Assembly: GCA_934481515.1 (NCBI GenBank)
Contig: CAKSPO010000004.1
Span: forward strand, 1 to 64,000
DNA length: 64,000 nt
Direction: 5' to 3'
Origin: an uncultured Eubacteriales bacterium
GTDB taxonomy: Bacteria; Bacillota; Clostridia; Oscillospirales; CAG-272
Shown: positions 24,576 through 33,475 of the stretch, one piece after another
How the letters are laid out: each line of letters starts with the position of its first letter
How positions within the stretch are numbered: the stretch's first letter is position 1
Program-made: the position numbers and the translations under genes
The notes under the pieces: generated by a model
Database searches by the model: none
Told to the model about the DNA's origin: nothing
Seen by the model: the letters and a program-made list of their open reading frames with translations, nothing else

Positions 24576-26903
24576 ATGGTCATGTGTTCGCAGTGCCATA
24601 AAAGAATGGCAGTGGTCTTTGTTACCAAGATGGAAAACGGGGAGAAAACAACCAAGGGACTGTGCCTCAAATGCGCCAAGGAGCTTGGAATCCCGGTGGA
24701 CAATATGATGGGGAATATGATGGATCAGCTCGGCGTTTCTCCGGAGCAGCTGGAGCACGCCGAGGATGACATCAATTCCATGCTTGCGGAGCAGATGAAA
24801 CCGTCTGACTGCGACGATAATGAGGACGGCGGAGCGCCCGCCATCGACCTGCCGAAGCTGTTCCGCGATGCGGGACTGTTCCAGCAGAAGGATGGAGACG
24901 GAGTGCCCGACGCCGCCAGAACAGACGGAAACGACCGCAAAGAGGAGAAAAAGCGTGTCAAGGAAGAAAAAAAGCTGAAATTCCTCCCGATGTACAGCCG
25001 TTGCCTGACCCAGTATGCAAGGGACGGGAAGCTGGACCGGATTGTCGGGCGGGAGCGGGAGCTTTCGCGCGTGATTCAGATTCTTTGCCGCAGGCAGAAA
25101 AACAACCCGTGCCTGATCGGAGAACCCGGCGTCGGAAAAACCGCGATTGCCGAGGCTCTTGCCATCCGCATCGCCGCGGGGAATGTTCCTTATAAGCTCC
25201 GCGGAAAAGAAATTTACCTTCTGGATCTGACCGCACTGGTTGCCGGAACACAATTTCGCGGTCAGTTTGAATCCAGAATTCTCGGACTTCTGAACGAGGT
25301 GCGAAGCGTCGGAAATGCGATCCTTGTCATTGACGAGGTGCATAATATCGTCGGTTCCGGTGAAGCGGAGGGAAGCGTCAACGCCGCAAATATCCTCAAG
25401 CCTGCACTTTCCCGCGGCGAGGTACAGATCATCGGTGCCACAACACTGAACGAGTACCGGAAGTATATCGAAAAGGATGCCGCGCTGGAGCGCCGCTTTC
25501 AGCCGGTCACGGTCAACGAGCCGTCGGTGGAAGAAAGTGTGGAAATGCTTCGCGGGATCAAGCATTATTACGAGGATTTTCACGGAATCGTGATTCCGGA
25601 GTCCGTCCTGCGCCGTACCGTCGTTCTGTCGGAGCGTTATATCACCGACCGCTACCTGCCGGATAAGGCGATCGACCTTTTGGATGAGGCGGCATCCGCG
25701 CTCTCTCTTTCCTCTGCCTCCATCAACGAGTCGTATGAAGTGCGGGACCAATTGCTGGCTCTGAAGGAAAAGCGGGAAGCGCTGGAGGGGGAAATCGCCG
25801 GAAACGAAAAAGCAGAGGAACAACGCTACGAGGAGATCACCAAGCTCCAATCGGAAGAAATGCGCCTCTCCGCAAGACTTTCCGCGCTGGAGCCGGAAAC
25901 GAAAAACGTGACGCTGACCGAAAATGAAATTGCCAATGTCATTGAGCTGTGGACGGGAATCCCGGCGACCAGCATCACCGAGAATGAGTTTGCACAGATT
26001 GACCAGTTGGAGAACCGTCTGAAAAAGCGGATCATCGGGCAGGATGCCGCAGTGGAAGCGGTGGCAAAAGCGATCAAGCGCAACCGCGCCGGTATTTCTT
26101 ACAAGCGCAAACCGGTTTCCTTCATTTTTGCGGGACCGACCGGTGTCGGAAAAACCGAACTTGTCAAGACGCTTGCAAACGATCTGTTCCATTCCCCGGA
26201 GACGCTGATCCGACTGGATATGTCGGAGTTCATGGAAAAGCATTCGGTGTCCAGAATCATCGGAGCGCCTCCCGGATATGTCGGCTACGACGAAGCCGGT
26301 CAGCTGACCGAAAAAATCCGCCGCAGACCGTACTCTATCGTCCTGTTTGATGAAATCGAAAAGGCGCATCCGGACGTACTGAATATCCTCTTGCAGATTC
26401 TGGATGACGGAAGAATCACGGATGCAAGCGGAAAGACCGTCAATTTTGAGAATACCGTCATTGTAATGACTACCAATGCCGGTTCCGACCATACGGCGGC
26501 GACTGCCGGATTTTTCGCGGACGAAGGAACCGCGGAAAACGCGAAGACCCAGAAGGCGCTGGAGAGCTTCCTCAGACCGGAATTCATCAACCGCGTCGAT
26601 GAGATTATTACCTTCCGCTCATTGGAAGAGGAAGATTTTGTCCGCATCGCGGCAATCATGCTGGAAGAACTGAAAACGGCACTGGAAGAGAAGGGAATCA
26701 TGCTGTCCTATACGGAGCCGGCGCTGCGGAAAATTGCAAGGGCGTCCTTCTCCCGTAAGTACGGAGCCAGAAATATGCGGCGGTATCTGCAAAAGGAAGT
26801 GGAGGATCCGCTGGCGGAGCAGATCATTGCCGATTACGGAAAGCACTTTACGGCGGCAAAAATTGACCTTGACGGGGATGTGCTTCGCATTTTCTGCATG
26901 TAA
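24576..26903 (+). CDS. ClpE-like Clp ATPase with N-terminal zinc finger
   Basis: AAA+ unfoldase of the Hsp100/Clp class, 775 residues. The N-terminus is a zinc finger (C4, C7, C30, C33) instead of the ClpC-type N domain, as in ClpE. D1 has Walker A GEPGVGKT (182-189) and Walker B VIDEVHN. A UVR-like middle coiled coil spans about 385-435. D2 has GPTGVGKT (520-527) and VLFDEIEKAH. ClpE normally has a UVR domain and an IGF-type ClpP loop; a clear loop was not confirmed. ClpE unfolds proteins for ClpP and is induced by heat via CtsR, but no CtsR operator was seen upstream here. Start is the first ATG, with only a weak ribosome-binding site. Confidence 0.87.
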   Translation: MVMCSQCHKRMAVVFVTKMENGEKTTKGLCLKCAKELGIPVDNMMGNMMDQLGVSPEQLEHAEDDINSMLAEQMKPSDCDDNEDGGAPAIDLPKLFRDAGLFQQKDGDGVPDAARTDGNDRKEEKKRVKEEKKLKFLPMYSRCLTQYARDGKLDRIVGRERELSRVIQILCRRQKNNPCLIGEPGVGKTAIAEALAIRIAAGNVPYKLRGKEIYLLDLTALVAGTQFRGQFESRILGLLNEVRSVGNAILVIDEVHNIVGSGEAEGSVNAANILKPALSRGEVQIIGATTLNEYRKYIEKDAALERRFQPVTVNEPSVEESVEMLRGIKHYYEDFHGIVIPESVLRRTVVLSERYITDRYLPDKAIDLLDEAASALSLSSASINESYEVRDQLLALKEKREALEGEIAGNEKAEEQRYEEITKLQSEEMRLSARLSALEPETKNVTLTENEIANVIELWTGIPATSITENEFAQIDQLENRLKKRIIGQDAAVEAVAKAIKRNRAGISYKRKPVSFIFAGPTGVGKTELVKTLANDLFHSPETLIRLDMSEFMEKHSVSRIIGAPPGYVGYDEAGQLTEKIRRRPYSIVLFDEIEKAHPDVLNILLQILDDGRITDASGKTVNFENTVIVMTTNAGSDHTAATAGFFADEGTAENAKTQKALESFLRPEFINRVDEIITFRSLEEEDFVRIAAIMLEELKTALEEKGIMLSYTEPALRKIARASFSRKYGARNMRRYLQKEVEDPLAEQIIADYGKHFTAAKIDLDGDVLRIFCM

Positions 26904-26942
26904 GAATCCGATTTACAACCTTTCCATGGAAAGATGGTGACT

Positions 26943-29639
26943 ATGGAACAGAGAAATGTCAGATGGCATCAGATGTCCGCCGAGGCAACTGCTGCCGAAC
27001 TGCATACCGATGCCGCCTGCGGGCTTTCCCGCAAGGCGGCTTGTTCCCGTTTGAAAAAGATCGGTTCCAATACACTTTTTGAAGGAACGGAGAGAGAGGA
27101 GCGGAGCGTGACGATGCGCCGTCTCTGGCTGGATCCTGCACTACTGCTGTTCCTTCTTTCTGCACTTTTTTCTTTGATTTTCGGTGAGTTTCCTCCGGTT
27201 CTTGCGGTTGCGGTGCTGTTGCTTGGATGCTTCGGACTGATTTTCCGAAGCATCCGTCGCCGGAAACAGTTTCAATCCGCAAAGGTAAGGCAGAGAATTC
27301 CGTCTGTCTGCGTCATCCGGGATGGGAAAACTTTGCGCATTCCGGCAAGTCAGGTTGTTTTGGGAGATCTGCTCCTTCTGCGTCAGGGAGACGTTGTCCC
27401 GTGCGATTGCAGATTGGTCTTTTCGGAGCGGTTGCGCGTTATGACGCTTCTTCCGGACAGCCGCGGAAATCCGACATGGAAGCTGTTGCCCAAAAATGCG
27501 GAAACCGTTTATCCGTACGGGACAACGGTCGAGGCACCGGACTTTGAAAACATGGTCTACGGCGGCTCGGAACTGTACGGCGGGGAAGCGAGAGCCATTG
27601 CCGTCCGTACCGGAAAGAATACCTTTCTCGGCAGCATGGAGAGCTTTTCTCTCCCGGCGGAAGCCATCGGAAAACGAACGGAATTTTCCGAAAAAGTACT
27701 TTCTTTTTTAAAATTTTATGGACGGTTTATGCTCGGCTGGGTCTTGGTTGCGGCTGTTGCGTCTGTTCTGACCTCTCCCGGGGATCGTTCCGTCTTTTCC
27801 GCTTTTTTTGCGGTGGGGGCAGTCGCGGCAGGTGCGTCGCCGGTGCTTCTGCGTCTGTATCTGTTGGCACCGGTACGATCTGCGGTACACCGGTGCTGCT
27901 CCGGAAGCAGACAGAACCGTGTACTGATCCGTTCTGCAAGAGCGGAAGAACGGTTGCCGGAAATGAGGGAGCTTTTTGTCATCGGACATGGCGGCACATC
28001 GGACGGGCGTCTGCATCTGCATGGATGTATCACCGGTATCGGTGTATGGAACCGTGCAGACCCGGAGCATTCGGAACCGTCGGTGCTTTCGCCGCTATGC
28101 GAGGCATACCATATTTTTGAAGCTTCCTCCGCGTTTCTTCCGGAGAGGGCGGAGAGCGAGACTGCGGAAAGCCTTGCTTTTTTACAGGAAATGACCGCGG
28201 AATGCGGCTACGATGTCGCGGCGTTGCGGATTCGGCTGACCCGTGCCTTTCGCACCTCACATACGGATGATGCCCTGCAAACCGTGGAGGTACAGACCAA
28301 AACAAGAGCCTATCGCTTGCTTTTTGCCGACGGAAGGGAACTTGCAAACGTCTGCAATACCTATGCGGACGGCGCAAAGATCTGTGCGATTTCTCCGGAA
28401 CTGCGACAGAGTCTCCGGGCATTTTGCCATCGTGCGGAGGCAGAAGCGCAGAAGGTGTACTGTGTCGCCAGACAGGAGAAAAAGGGGGGAGACCCTGTTT
28501 TTATCGGAATGCTTCGTTGCGGCGAATGTATTCTTCCGGACTGTTCCGGTTTGCTCGAAAAATATCGTAAAAACGGCATCCGGGTGACCTTTTTCCTGAA
28601 AGGCGAGCAGGAAACGGAGCGTCGTTACGCAGAAAACTGCAGGCTTCCGGAACCATATTCGGTATGTACTTCTCCCACGGAATCCGTTTCCGCAGAACGG
28701 TTGGAGCAGAGCCGTGTCTGGATCGGATATTCCGGGCAACAGCTTCATGCGCTCTTCCATGCGCTTCGGATGCGGAAGCATTCATTTGCCGTTTTGCTGA
28801 ACGACGCGGAAGATCAGCCGCTGATGCGTTTTGCCTCCACGGTCATTGCCTGCGTTCCTTGCAGCACCGATCCGTGCCGTCCGTCGACGGAGAACTTTGA
28901 GGAGCCATTCGCAAATACCGGCTGTTCCGAGGTGATTCGTCGGCACGGAGATCTTCTGGTTTCCCGCGCCGGGGAGGGAGGCGGCGGAATTGCTTCCGTC
29001 ATCCGCGCAATCGGTGAATTGCGCGACGCCGCTCTCCGATATCGGATGCTGTTGTCCTTCCTGCTGACCTCTCAGGCGGCAAGGCTGTTTGTTGTCACGG
29101 TTGCGGCACTTTCCGGAATCGCTTTTCCGACCGCAGTTCAGGTTCTTTTTTCCGGTGTTTTCACAGAGCTGATTGGTGTACGGCTGTTTTTGTCGGTTCC
29201 GCTTTCGGCGTGCGGCTTTCATAAAATTCTGTCAAAACCGGTAACCGTACCGGACAGAACAACGTTTCTCCTGCGGCAGATGACTCCGGTCATGGCTTCC
29301 GTTGCACTTCCGGTCATTCTGACCGTGATTCTCAAGGCGACCGGTACTTTTACGGAAGGAGAGGCAACCACCTATCTTTTGATGTCCCTGCTCCTTTCTC
29401 AAACCGCAGCCTTGTTTCTCACCCTTCACCTTTTCAACATCTTCCGGGCAACCCGTAAATGGATCCTTGCAGGGGCGGCGATTCTGCTTCCGGAAGCCGT
29501 TGTCGCAGCGCTTTCCGTTGCATTTCCCGCCTTGCAATCCGCGCTCGGTGCCGCAGGAGGAAGCATTCTTTCCATGGCACTTCTTCCGCTTTCCCCATTG
29601 GCGGCATTGCTCTGCTATTTTCTTTCCCGGCATTTTTGA
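26943..29639 (+). CDS. P-type ATPase-like protein lacking all catalytic motifs (predicted pseudoenzyme)
   Basis: An intact 898-residue frame with the plan of a type II (Ca-type) P-ATPase. It has a cation-ATPase N-domain (RWHQMSAEATAAELHTD, residues 7-23), membrane segments at about 63-80 and 85-101, an actuator domain (VVLGDLLLLRQGDVVPCDCR, 138-157), two more membrane segments near 258-310, a large cytoplasmic region and a C-terminal membrane block (about 700-895). The signatures are gone: TGES becomes DSRGNPTW (172-179), DKTGTLT becomes GHGGTSDG (348-355), the MITGD region is FFLKGE (550-555), and GDGxNDxPAL becomes LLNDAEDQPL (618-627). No frameshift or internal stop is present. ATG 26943 is preferred because GGAAAG lies 9 bases upstream. 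The role is unknown. Confidence 0.75.
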   Translation: MEQRNVRWHQMSAEATAAELHTDAACGLSRKAACSRLKKIGSNTLFEGTEREERSVTMRRLWLDPALLLFLLSALFSLIFGEFPPVLAVAVLLLGCFGLIFRSIRRRKQFQSAKVRQRIPSVCVIRDGKTLRIPASQVVLGDLLLLRQGDVVPCDCRLVFSERLRVMTLLPDSRGNPTWKLLPKNAETVYPYGTTVEAPDFENMVYGGSELYGGEARAIAVRTGKNTFLGSMESFSLPAEAIGKRTEFSEKVLSFLKFYGRFMLGWVLVAAVASVLTSPGDRSVFSAFFAVGAVAAGASPVLLRLYLLAPVRSAVHRCCSGSRQNRVLIRSARAEERLPEMRELFVIGHGGTSDGRLHLHGCITGIGVWNRADPEHSEPSVLSPLCEAYHIFEASSAFLPERAESETAESLAFLQEMTAECGYDVAALRIRLTRAFRTSHTDDALQTVEVQTKTRAYRLLFADGRELANVCNTYADGAKICAISPELRQSLRAFCHRAEAEAQKVYCVARQEKKGGDPVFIGMLRCGECILPDCSGLLEKYRKNGIRVTFFLKGEQETERRYAENCRLPEPYSVCTSPTESVSAERLEQSRVWIGYSGQQLHALFHALRMRKHSFAVLLNDAEDQPLMRFASTVIACVPCSTDPCRPSTENFEEPFANTGCSEVIRRHGDLLVSRAGEGGGGIASVIRAIGELRDAALRYRMLLSFLLTSQAARLFVVTVAALSGIAFPTAVQVLFSGVFTELIGVRLFLSVPLSACGFHKILSKPVTVPDRTTFLLRQMTPVMASVALPVILTVILKATGTFTEGEATTYLLMSLLLSQTAALFLTLHLFNIFRATRKWILAGAAILLPEAVVAALSVAFPALQSALGAAGGSILSMALLPLSPLAALLCYFLSRHF

Positions 29640-29715
29640 CCGGACAGCCAAGTAAACGCCATCTTCCGCATATAATAATGGCAGAATGAACTGCCGGAAG
29701 GTGAGGGGATCCTTT

Positions 29716-30006
29716 ATGAAACGATGCAGTACGTCGGATCTGAGAAAGCTGGAGATTATCAATCTCTGCGACGGCACGAGACTCGGTTACGCCGGAGACT
29801 TTGAGTTTGATAAGGATGACGCAAGAATTCTCGCACTGGTTGTGACCGGGAGTTGCGGAATTTTCGGGATCGGAAAAGAGGACGATATTATCATTCCCTG
29901 GAATAAGATCGAATGCTTTGGGGAAGATACCATTCTGGTACGCCTTTCCCACAATGATCTTTCCTGCTGCGTCTGTCCGCATCCGAAAGGACGCTATTTC
30001 AAATAG
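29716..30006 (+). CDS. YlmC/YmxH family sporulation protein (PRC-barrel)
   Basis: A 96-residue PRC-barrel-type protein. DLRKLEIINLCDGTRLGYAGDFEFD followed by IPWNKIECFGEDTILV is the pattern of the YlmC/YmxH family, present in spore-forming Firmicutes and often controlled by sporulation sigma factors. The C-terminus is Cys-rich (CCVCPHPKGRYFK). GGTGAGGGG precedes the ATG. The upstream sequence contains CATATAAT, but no convincing -35 partner. The rpsB promoter follows directly. Confidence 0.85.
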   Translation: MKRCSTSDLRKLEIINLCDGTRLGYAGDFEFDKDDARILALVVTGSCGIFGIGKEDDIIIPWNKIECFGEDTILVRLSHNDLSCCVCPHPKGRYFK

Positions 30007-30047
30007 AAGCAAAAATGTAAAAATAATGTAAACAATCATTTTTCTGC

Positions 30048-30076
30048 TTGCAAAAAAAGAATATTTGTAGTAAAAT
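30048..30076 (+). promoter_or_regulatory. Sigma-A promoter of rpsB-tsf
   Basis: TTGCAA (30048-30053) and TAAAAT (30071-30076) are separated by 17 bp, giving a leader of about 120 bases before rpsB. Confidence 0.75.
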
Positions 30077-30109
30077 ACAAATACTTGTGCGGATTCGCGC
30101 AGGAATCAA

Positions 30110-30180
30110 TACACACACCGGTCGGAAGCCGCATCGGTGCCGCTTTCTGCGGTTGTATGGCGGCGTGTCACGGTGGTGGA
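30110..30180 (+). promoter_or_regulatory. Structured 5' leader of rpsB, candidate autoregulatory RNA
   Basis: Within the leader, an outer stem GCCGCAT (30128-30134) pairs with ATGGCGGC (30157-30164, one bulged base) around an inner CCGC/GCGG hairpin with a 5-base loop (30140-30152). CACCG upstream (before 30121) can pair with CGGTG downstream (30171-30175). This could bind S2 or another regulator; no known family was matched. Confidence 0.4.
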
Positions 30181-30202
30181 ACAACCGAAGGAGGACATGA
30201 AA

Positions 30203-30946
30203 ATGTCTGTTATTTCAATTAAGCAGTTGCTGGAAGCAGGTGTCCATTTCGGACATCACACCAGAAGATGGAACCCGAAAATGCAGGAGTACATCTTCAC
30301 CGAAAGAAACGGGATCTATATCATTGATCTTCAGAAGACGGTGAAGAAGTTCGACGAAGCTTACAACTTTGTCCGTGAGCTTTCCGAGAACAACGGAACC
30401 CTCCTGTTTGTCGGAACCAAGAAGCAGGCGGCGGAAGCCATCAAGGAAGAAGCAACCCGTTGCGGCATGTACTACGTCAACGTCCGGTGGCCGGGCGGAA
30501 TGATGACCAACTTCAAGACCATCAAGAAGTCCATCAACCGTCTCAACGACCTGTACAAGATGCAGGAGGACGGCACCTTTGACCTGCTTCCGAAGAAGGA
30601 AGTTGCCGCTATGCAGAAGGAGATTTTCGACCTTGAAAAGAGCTACGGCGGTATCAAGAATATGGATCACCTGCCGGATGCCGTATTCATCGTAGACCCT
30701 AAGAAGGAAAGAAACGCAGTTCTGGAAGCAAAGAAGCTCGGAATCCCGGTTATCGCGATTGTTGATACCAACTGCGACCCGGACGATGCCGACTATATCA
30801 TTCCGGGTAACGATGACGCAATCCGCGCCATCAAGCTGATTTCCTCCGCACTTGCAGATGCCGTAATCGAGGGCAAGCAGGGCGAGGAGACCGCAGAGGC
30901 TCCTGCTGAAACGGCTGAAACCGAAGCGGCAGCGGATGCCGAGTAA
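30203..30946 (+). CDS. rpsB: 30S ribosomal protein S2
   Basis: Small-subunit protein of 247 residues. It begins MSVISIKQLLEAGVHFGHHTRRWNPKM and continues through LLFVGTKKQAAEAI and VRWPGGMMTNF, all diagnostic S2 segments; the C-terminal tail is Ala/Glu-rich. The start is the second of two nearby ATGs, 8 bases after GGAGG; the first lies only 2 bases from that site. tsf follows 30 bp downstream. Confidence 0.97.
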   Translation: MSVISIKQLLEAGVHFGHHTRRWNPKMQEYIFTERNGIYIIDLQKTVKKFDEAYNFVRELSENNGTLLFVGTKKQAAEAIKEEATRCGMYYVNVRWPGGMMTNFKTIKKSINRLNDLYKMQEDGTFDLLPKKEVAAMQKEIFDLEKSYGGIKNMDHLPDAVFIVDPKKERNAVLEAKKLGIPVIAIVDTNCDPDDADYIIPGNDDAIRAIKLISSALADAVIEGKQGEETAEAPAETAETEAAADAE

Positions 30947-30976
30947 TTCCGATAATTTCTTGGGAGGATAAGAAAA

Positions 30977-31900
30977 ATGGCTAATATTACGGCAAAAGAC
31001 GTAGCCGAGCTGCGTAAGAGAACCGGCATCGGCATGATGGAGTGCAAGAAGGCGCTGGTCGAGGCAGAAGGAGACATGGATGCCGCCATCAAAATTCTGC
31101 GCGAGAAGGGCGAGCTGAAGGCGGAGTCCAAAATGGCAACCAGAATTGCCGCAGACGGTATCGTTGAGATCCTGAAGGAGGGCAACACCACGGCAATGAT
31201 CGAGGTGAACTCCGAGACTGACTTTGTCGCCAAGAATGAGAGCTTCAAGGCGTTCGTTACCGAGCTGCTCAAGATCATCATCAACCAGAAGCCGGCTGAC
31301 ATCGACGCTTTGCTTGCCTGCAAGTACGATGACGAAATGAACGTCGAAGCAAAGATTAAGGAAATGATCTTCAAGATCGGCGAAAAGCTGACCGTCCGCC
31401 GCTTTGTTGTGGTGGAGGGGATTACCAGCACCTATATTCACGGAAACGGCTCCATCGGTGTCGTGGTCAAGTTTGATACTGACCTTGCCGACAAGCCGGA
31501 GTTCGCGGCATTCGCAAAGAACATCGCACTGCAAATCGGTGCATATGCAACCCCGTACCTCAACCGTGAGCAGGTTCCCGCTTCCGTTCTGGAAGAAGAG
31601 AAGAACATCCTGCTGGCACAGATCGCAAACGATCCTGCCAACGCAAAGAAGCCGGAAGCAATCAAGCTGAAGATGGTCGAGGGAAGAATTTCCAAGTTCT
31701 ATGACAACAATTGCCTTCTGGATATGACCTACGTCAAGGACGAGGACATGAAGGTTGGTCAGTATGTTGCCGCAAGCGCAAAGGAAATGGGCGGAAAGAT
31801 CGAAGTTGTCGATTTCTACCGTTACGAAAAGGGCGAGGGCATCCAGAAGAGAGAAGAGAACTTCGCGGATGAAATCGCCAAGATGACCGCCGGAAAGTAA
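30977..31900 (+). CDS. tsf: Elongation factor Ts
   Basis: Guanine nucleotide exchange factor for EF-Tu, 307 residues. It has the N-terminal UBA-like domain ending in LRKRTGIGMMECKKALVEAEGDMDAAIKILREKG, followed by the conserved EVNSETDFVAKN motif and the coiled-coil region. GGGAGG precedes the ATG. The transcript ends at a strong terminator shortly downstream. Confidence 0.97.
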   Translation: MANITAKDVAELRKRTGIGMMECKKALVEAEGDMDAAIKILREKGELKAESKMATRIAADGIVEILKEGNTTAMIEVNSETDFVAKNESFKAFVTELLKIIINQKPADIDALLACKYDDEMNVEAKIKEMIFKIGEKLTVRRFVVVEGITSTYIHGNGSIGVVVKFDTDLADKPEFAAFAKNIALQIGAYATPYLNREQVPASVLEEEKNILLAQIANDPANAKKPEAIKLKMVEGRISKFYDNNCLLDMTYVKDEDMKVGQYVAASAKEMGGKIEVVDFYRYEKGEGIQKREENFADEIAKMTAGK

Positions 31901-31925
31901 GCGGTTCTGAAACTTTTAAAGAATA

Positions 31926-31965
31926 TAAAAAAACCGGAAAGCATTTTTCGCTTTCCGGTTTTTTG
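31926..31965 (+). terminator. Intrinsic terminator after tsf
   Basis: A stem of AAAACCGGAAAGC with GCTTTCCGGTTTT around a short AT-rich loop is followed by further Ts. It separates rpsB-tsf from the pyrH transcript. Confidence 0.9.
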
Positions 31966-32059
31966 TCTGTCGTTGTGTTTCTGCTCTTCCGTTACGGAAA
32001 AGGGAGCACACAAGAAAATCGTAAAAAACGCAAAATTCAGATTTATTTACAAAAAAGTG

Positions 32060-32088
32060 TTTACAAAATCACGCTTTTGTAGTAAAAT
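32060..32088 (+). promoter_or_regulatory. Sigma-A promoter of the pyrH-polC cluster
   Basis: TTTACA (32060-32065) and TAAAAT (32083-32088) are separated by 17 bp. The 14 bases ending one base past the -10 hexamer (TTTGTAGTAAAATA) are identical to those at the rpsB promoter. Confidence 0.7.
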
Positions 32089-32133
32089 AAAAAGGAATAT
32101 AGGTTCATTTTATGCGTAAGGAGCTACCCGAAC

Positions 32134-32844
32134 ATGCAAACACCAAAATACCATCGGATTCTTTTGAAGCTTTCCGGAGAAGCACTGGCACCCAAGGAAG
32201 GGGGAATTCTTGATTTTGAATTTATCTCCCGCGTCGCAAAGCAGATCAAGCGTTGTACCGACAGCGGCGTGCAGGTTGCCGTCATCGTCGGCGCCGGAAA
32301 CATCTGGCGCGGCAGACAGGGGACCGGAATGGATCATTGCCGTGCAGACCACATGGGAATGCTGGCAACCGCCATCAATTCCATTGCCCTGCAGGACGTT
32401 TTTCTGCGGGAGGGAATGCAGGCTAAGGTCATGACCGCAGTGGAAATGAATGCTTTTGCAGATGCTTATAACTCCAGAAGCGCCATTCGGGAGCTGGAAA
32501 ACGGAACGGTCGTTATTTTCGGATGCGGACTCGGAACGCCTTATTTTTCCACGGATACCGCAGCGGTTCTCCGCGCGGCGGAAATCGGAGCCGATTGCGT
32601 GCTGATGGCAAAGAACATTGATGCCATTTACAGCGACGATCCGAGAAAGAATCCGGATGCAGTTCGCTACACCGACATCACATATCGCAGGATTCTGGAT
32701 GAGAACCTGCGCGCACTGGATATGACCTCTGCCATTTTCTGCATGGATAACGGAATCAACGCCCACGCATTCGGGCTTGCGGACCCGGAAAACATTTACC
32801 GTGTCGTTATGGGCGAATCGGTAGGTACCGCCATTCACGTCTGA
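32134..32844 (+). CDS. pyrH: UMP kinase
   Basis: Phosphorylates UMP to UDP. The 236-residue amino-acid-kinase fold starts with ILLKLSGEALAP, followed by VGAGNIWRGR and the uridylate-binding ADHMGMLATAINS segment; GTGNPYFSTDTAA appears here as GLGTPYFSTDTAA. AAGGAG lies upstream of the ATG. The family is usually regulated by UTP and GTP. It heads the next transcription unit. Confidence 0.96.
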   Translation: MQTPKYHRILLKLSGEALAPKEGGILDFEFISRVAKQIKRCTDSGVQVAVIVGAGNIWRGRQGTGMDHCRADHMGMLATAINSIALQDVFLREGMQAKVMTAVEMNAFADAYNSRSAIRELENGTVVIFGCGLGTPYFSTDTAAVLRAAEIGADCVLMAKNIDAIYSDDPRKNPDAVRYTDITYRRILDENLRALDMTSAIFCMDNGINAHAFGLADPENIYRVVMGESVGTAIHV

Positions 32845-32911
32845 ATCCGGCAGTCCTTCTGCCGTATCATGGAAAAACTGCAATCTTACTACATCGAAAG
32901 GAATTGAAATT

Positions 32912-33466
32912 ATGAAATTCAACACCAAAGAAACCGAAGAAAAAATGTCCAAGAGCGTCTCCGTATTTGAAAACAACCTGTCTACCATCCGGGCAAGTCA
33001 GGCAAACAGCGCCATCGTTTCCAAGGTGACCTTTGAATACTATGGTGCCCCCACGAAGCTGGTGGACATGGCATCCGTCTCCGTGACCGACCCCAAAACG
33101 CTGACCATTTCTCCCTACGACCGTTCCACCCTGAAGGCGATGGTCAAGGCAATTCAGGCATCCGACATCGGTATCAACCCCGTGGACGACGGAACCGTGA
33201 TCCGGTTGGTATTTCCGCCACTGACGGAAGAGCACCGCAAGGAGCTTGCCAAGCAGATTCAGAAGATGACCGAGGAAGCCCGTGTTTCCATCCGGAATGT
33301 CCGCCGCGAAGCCAATGATGAGATCAAGAAGCAGAAAAAAGACGGTCTTATGACCGAGGACGAGCAAAAAGCAGGCGAAAAGGCGGTGCAGGACCTGACC
33401 GACCAGTATGTCAAGACGATTGACGGCATTGCCGCAAAGAAAGAAAAAGAGATTATGCAGATTTGA
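32912..33466 (+). CDS. frr: Ribosome recycling factor
   Basis: Disassembles post-termination ribosomes with EF-G. The 184-residue protein has the long three-helix-bundle sequence and hallmark segments MSKSVSVFENNLSTIRASQA, SPYDRSTLKAMVKAIQ, FPPLTEEHRKEL and VRNVRREAND-type (here IRNVRREANDEIKK). It follows pyrH by 67 bp with AAAGGA upstream. Confidence 0.97.
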   Translation: MKFNTKETEEKMSKSVSVFENNLSTIRASQANSAIVSKVTFEYYGAPTKLVDMASVSVTDPKTLTISPYDRSTLKAMVKAIQASDIGINPVDDGTVIRLVFPPLTEEHRKELAKQIQKMTEEARVSIRNVRREANDEIKKQKKDGLMTEDEQKAGEKAVQDLTDQYVKTIDGIAAKKEKEIMQI

Positions 33467-33475
33467 TTTTCGTTC

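Noticed and set aside
24516..24576. CtsR operator or promoter before the ClpE-like gene
   Set aside because: No direct-repeat GGTCAAA-type operator was visible in the 59-bp gap; only a weak 5-bp hairpin (CCGCA/TGCGG).
29640..29715. Sporulation sigma-E or sigma-G promoter for ylmC
   Set aside because: CATATAAT is present, but no -35 at the right distance could be matched, so the call would not be supported.
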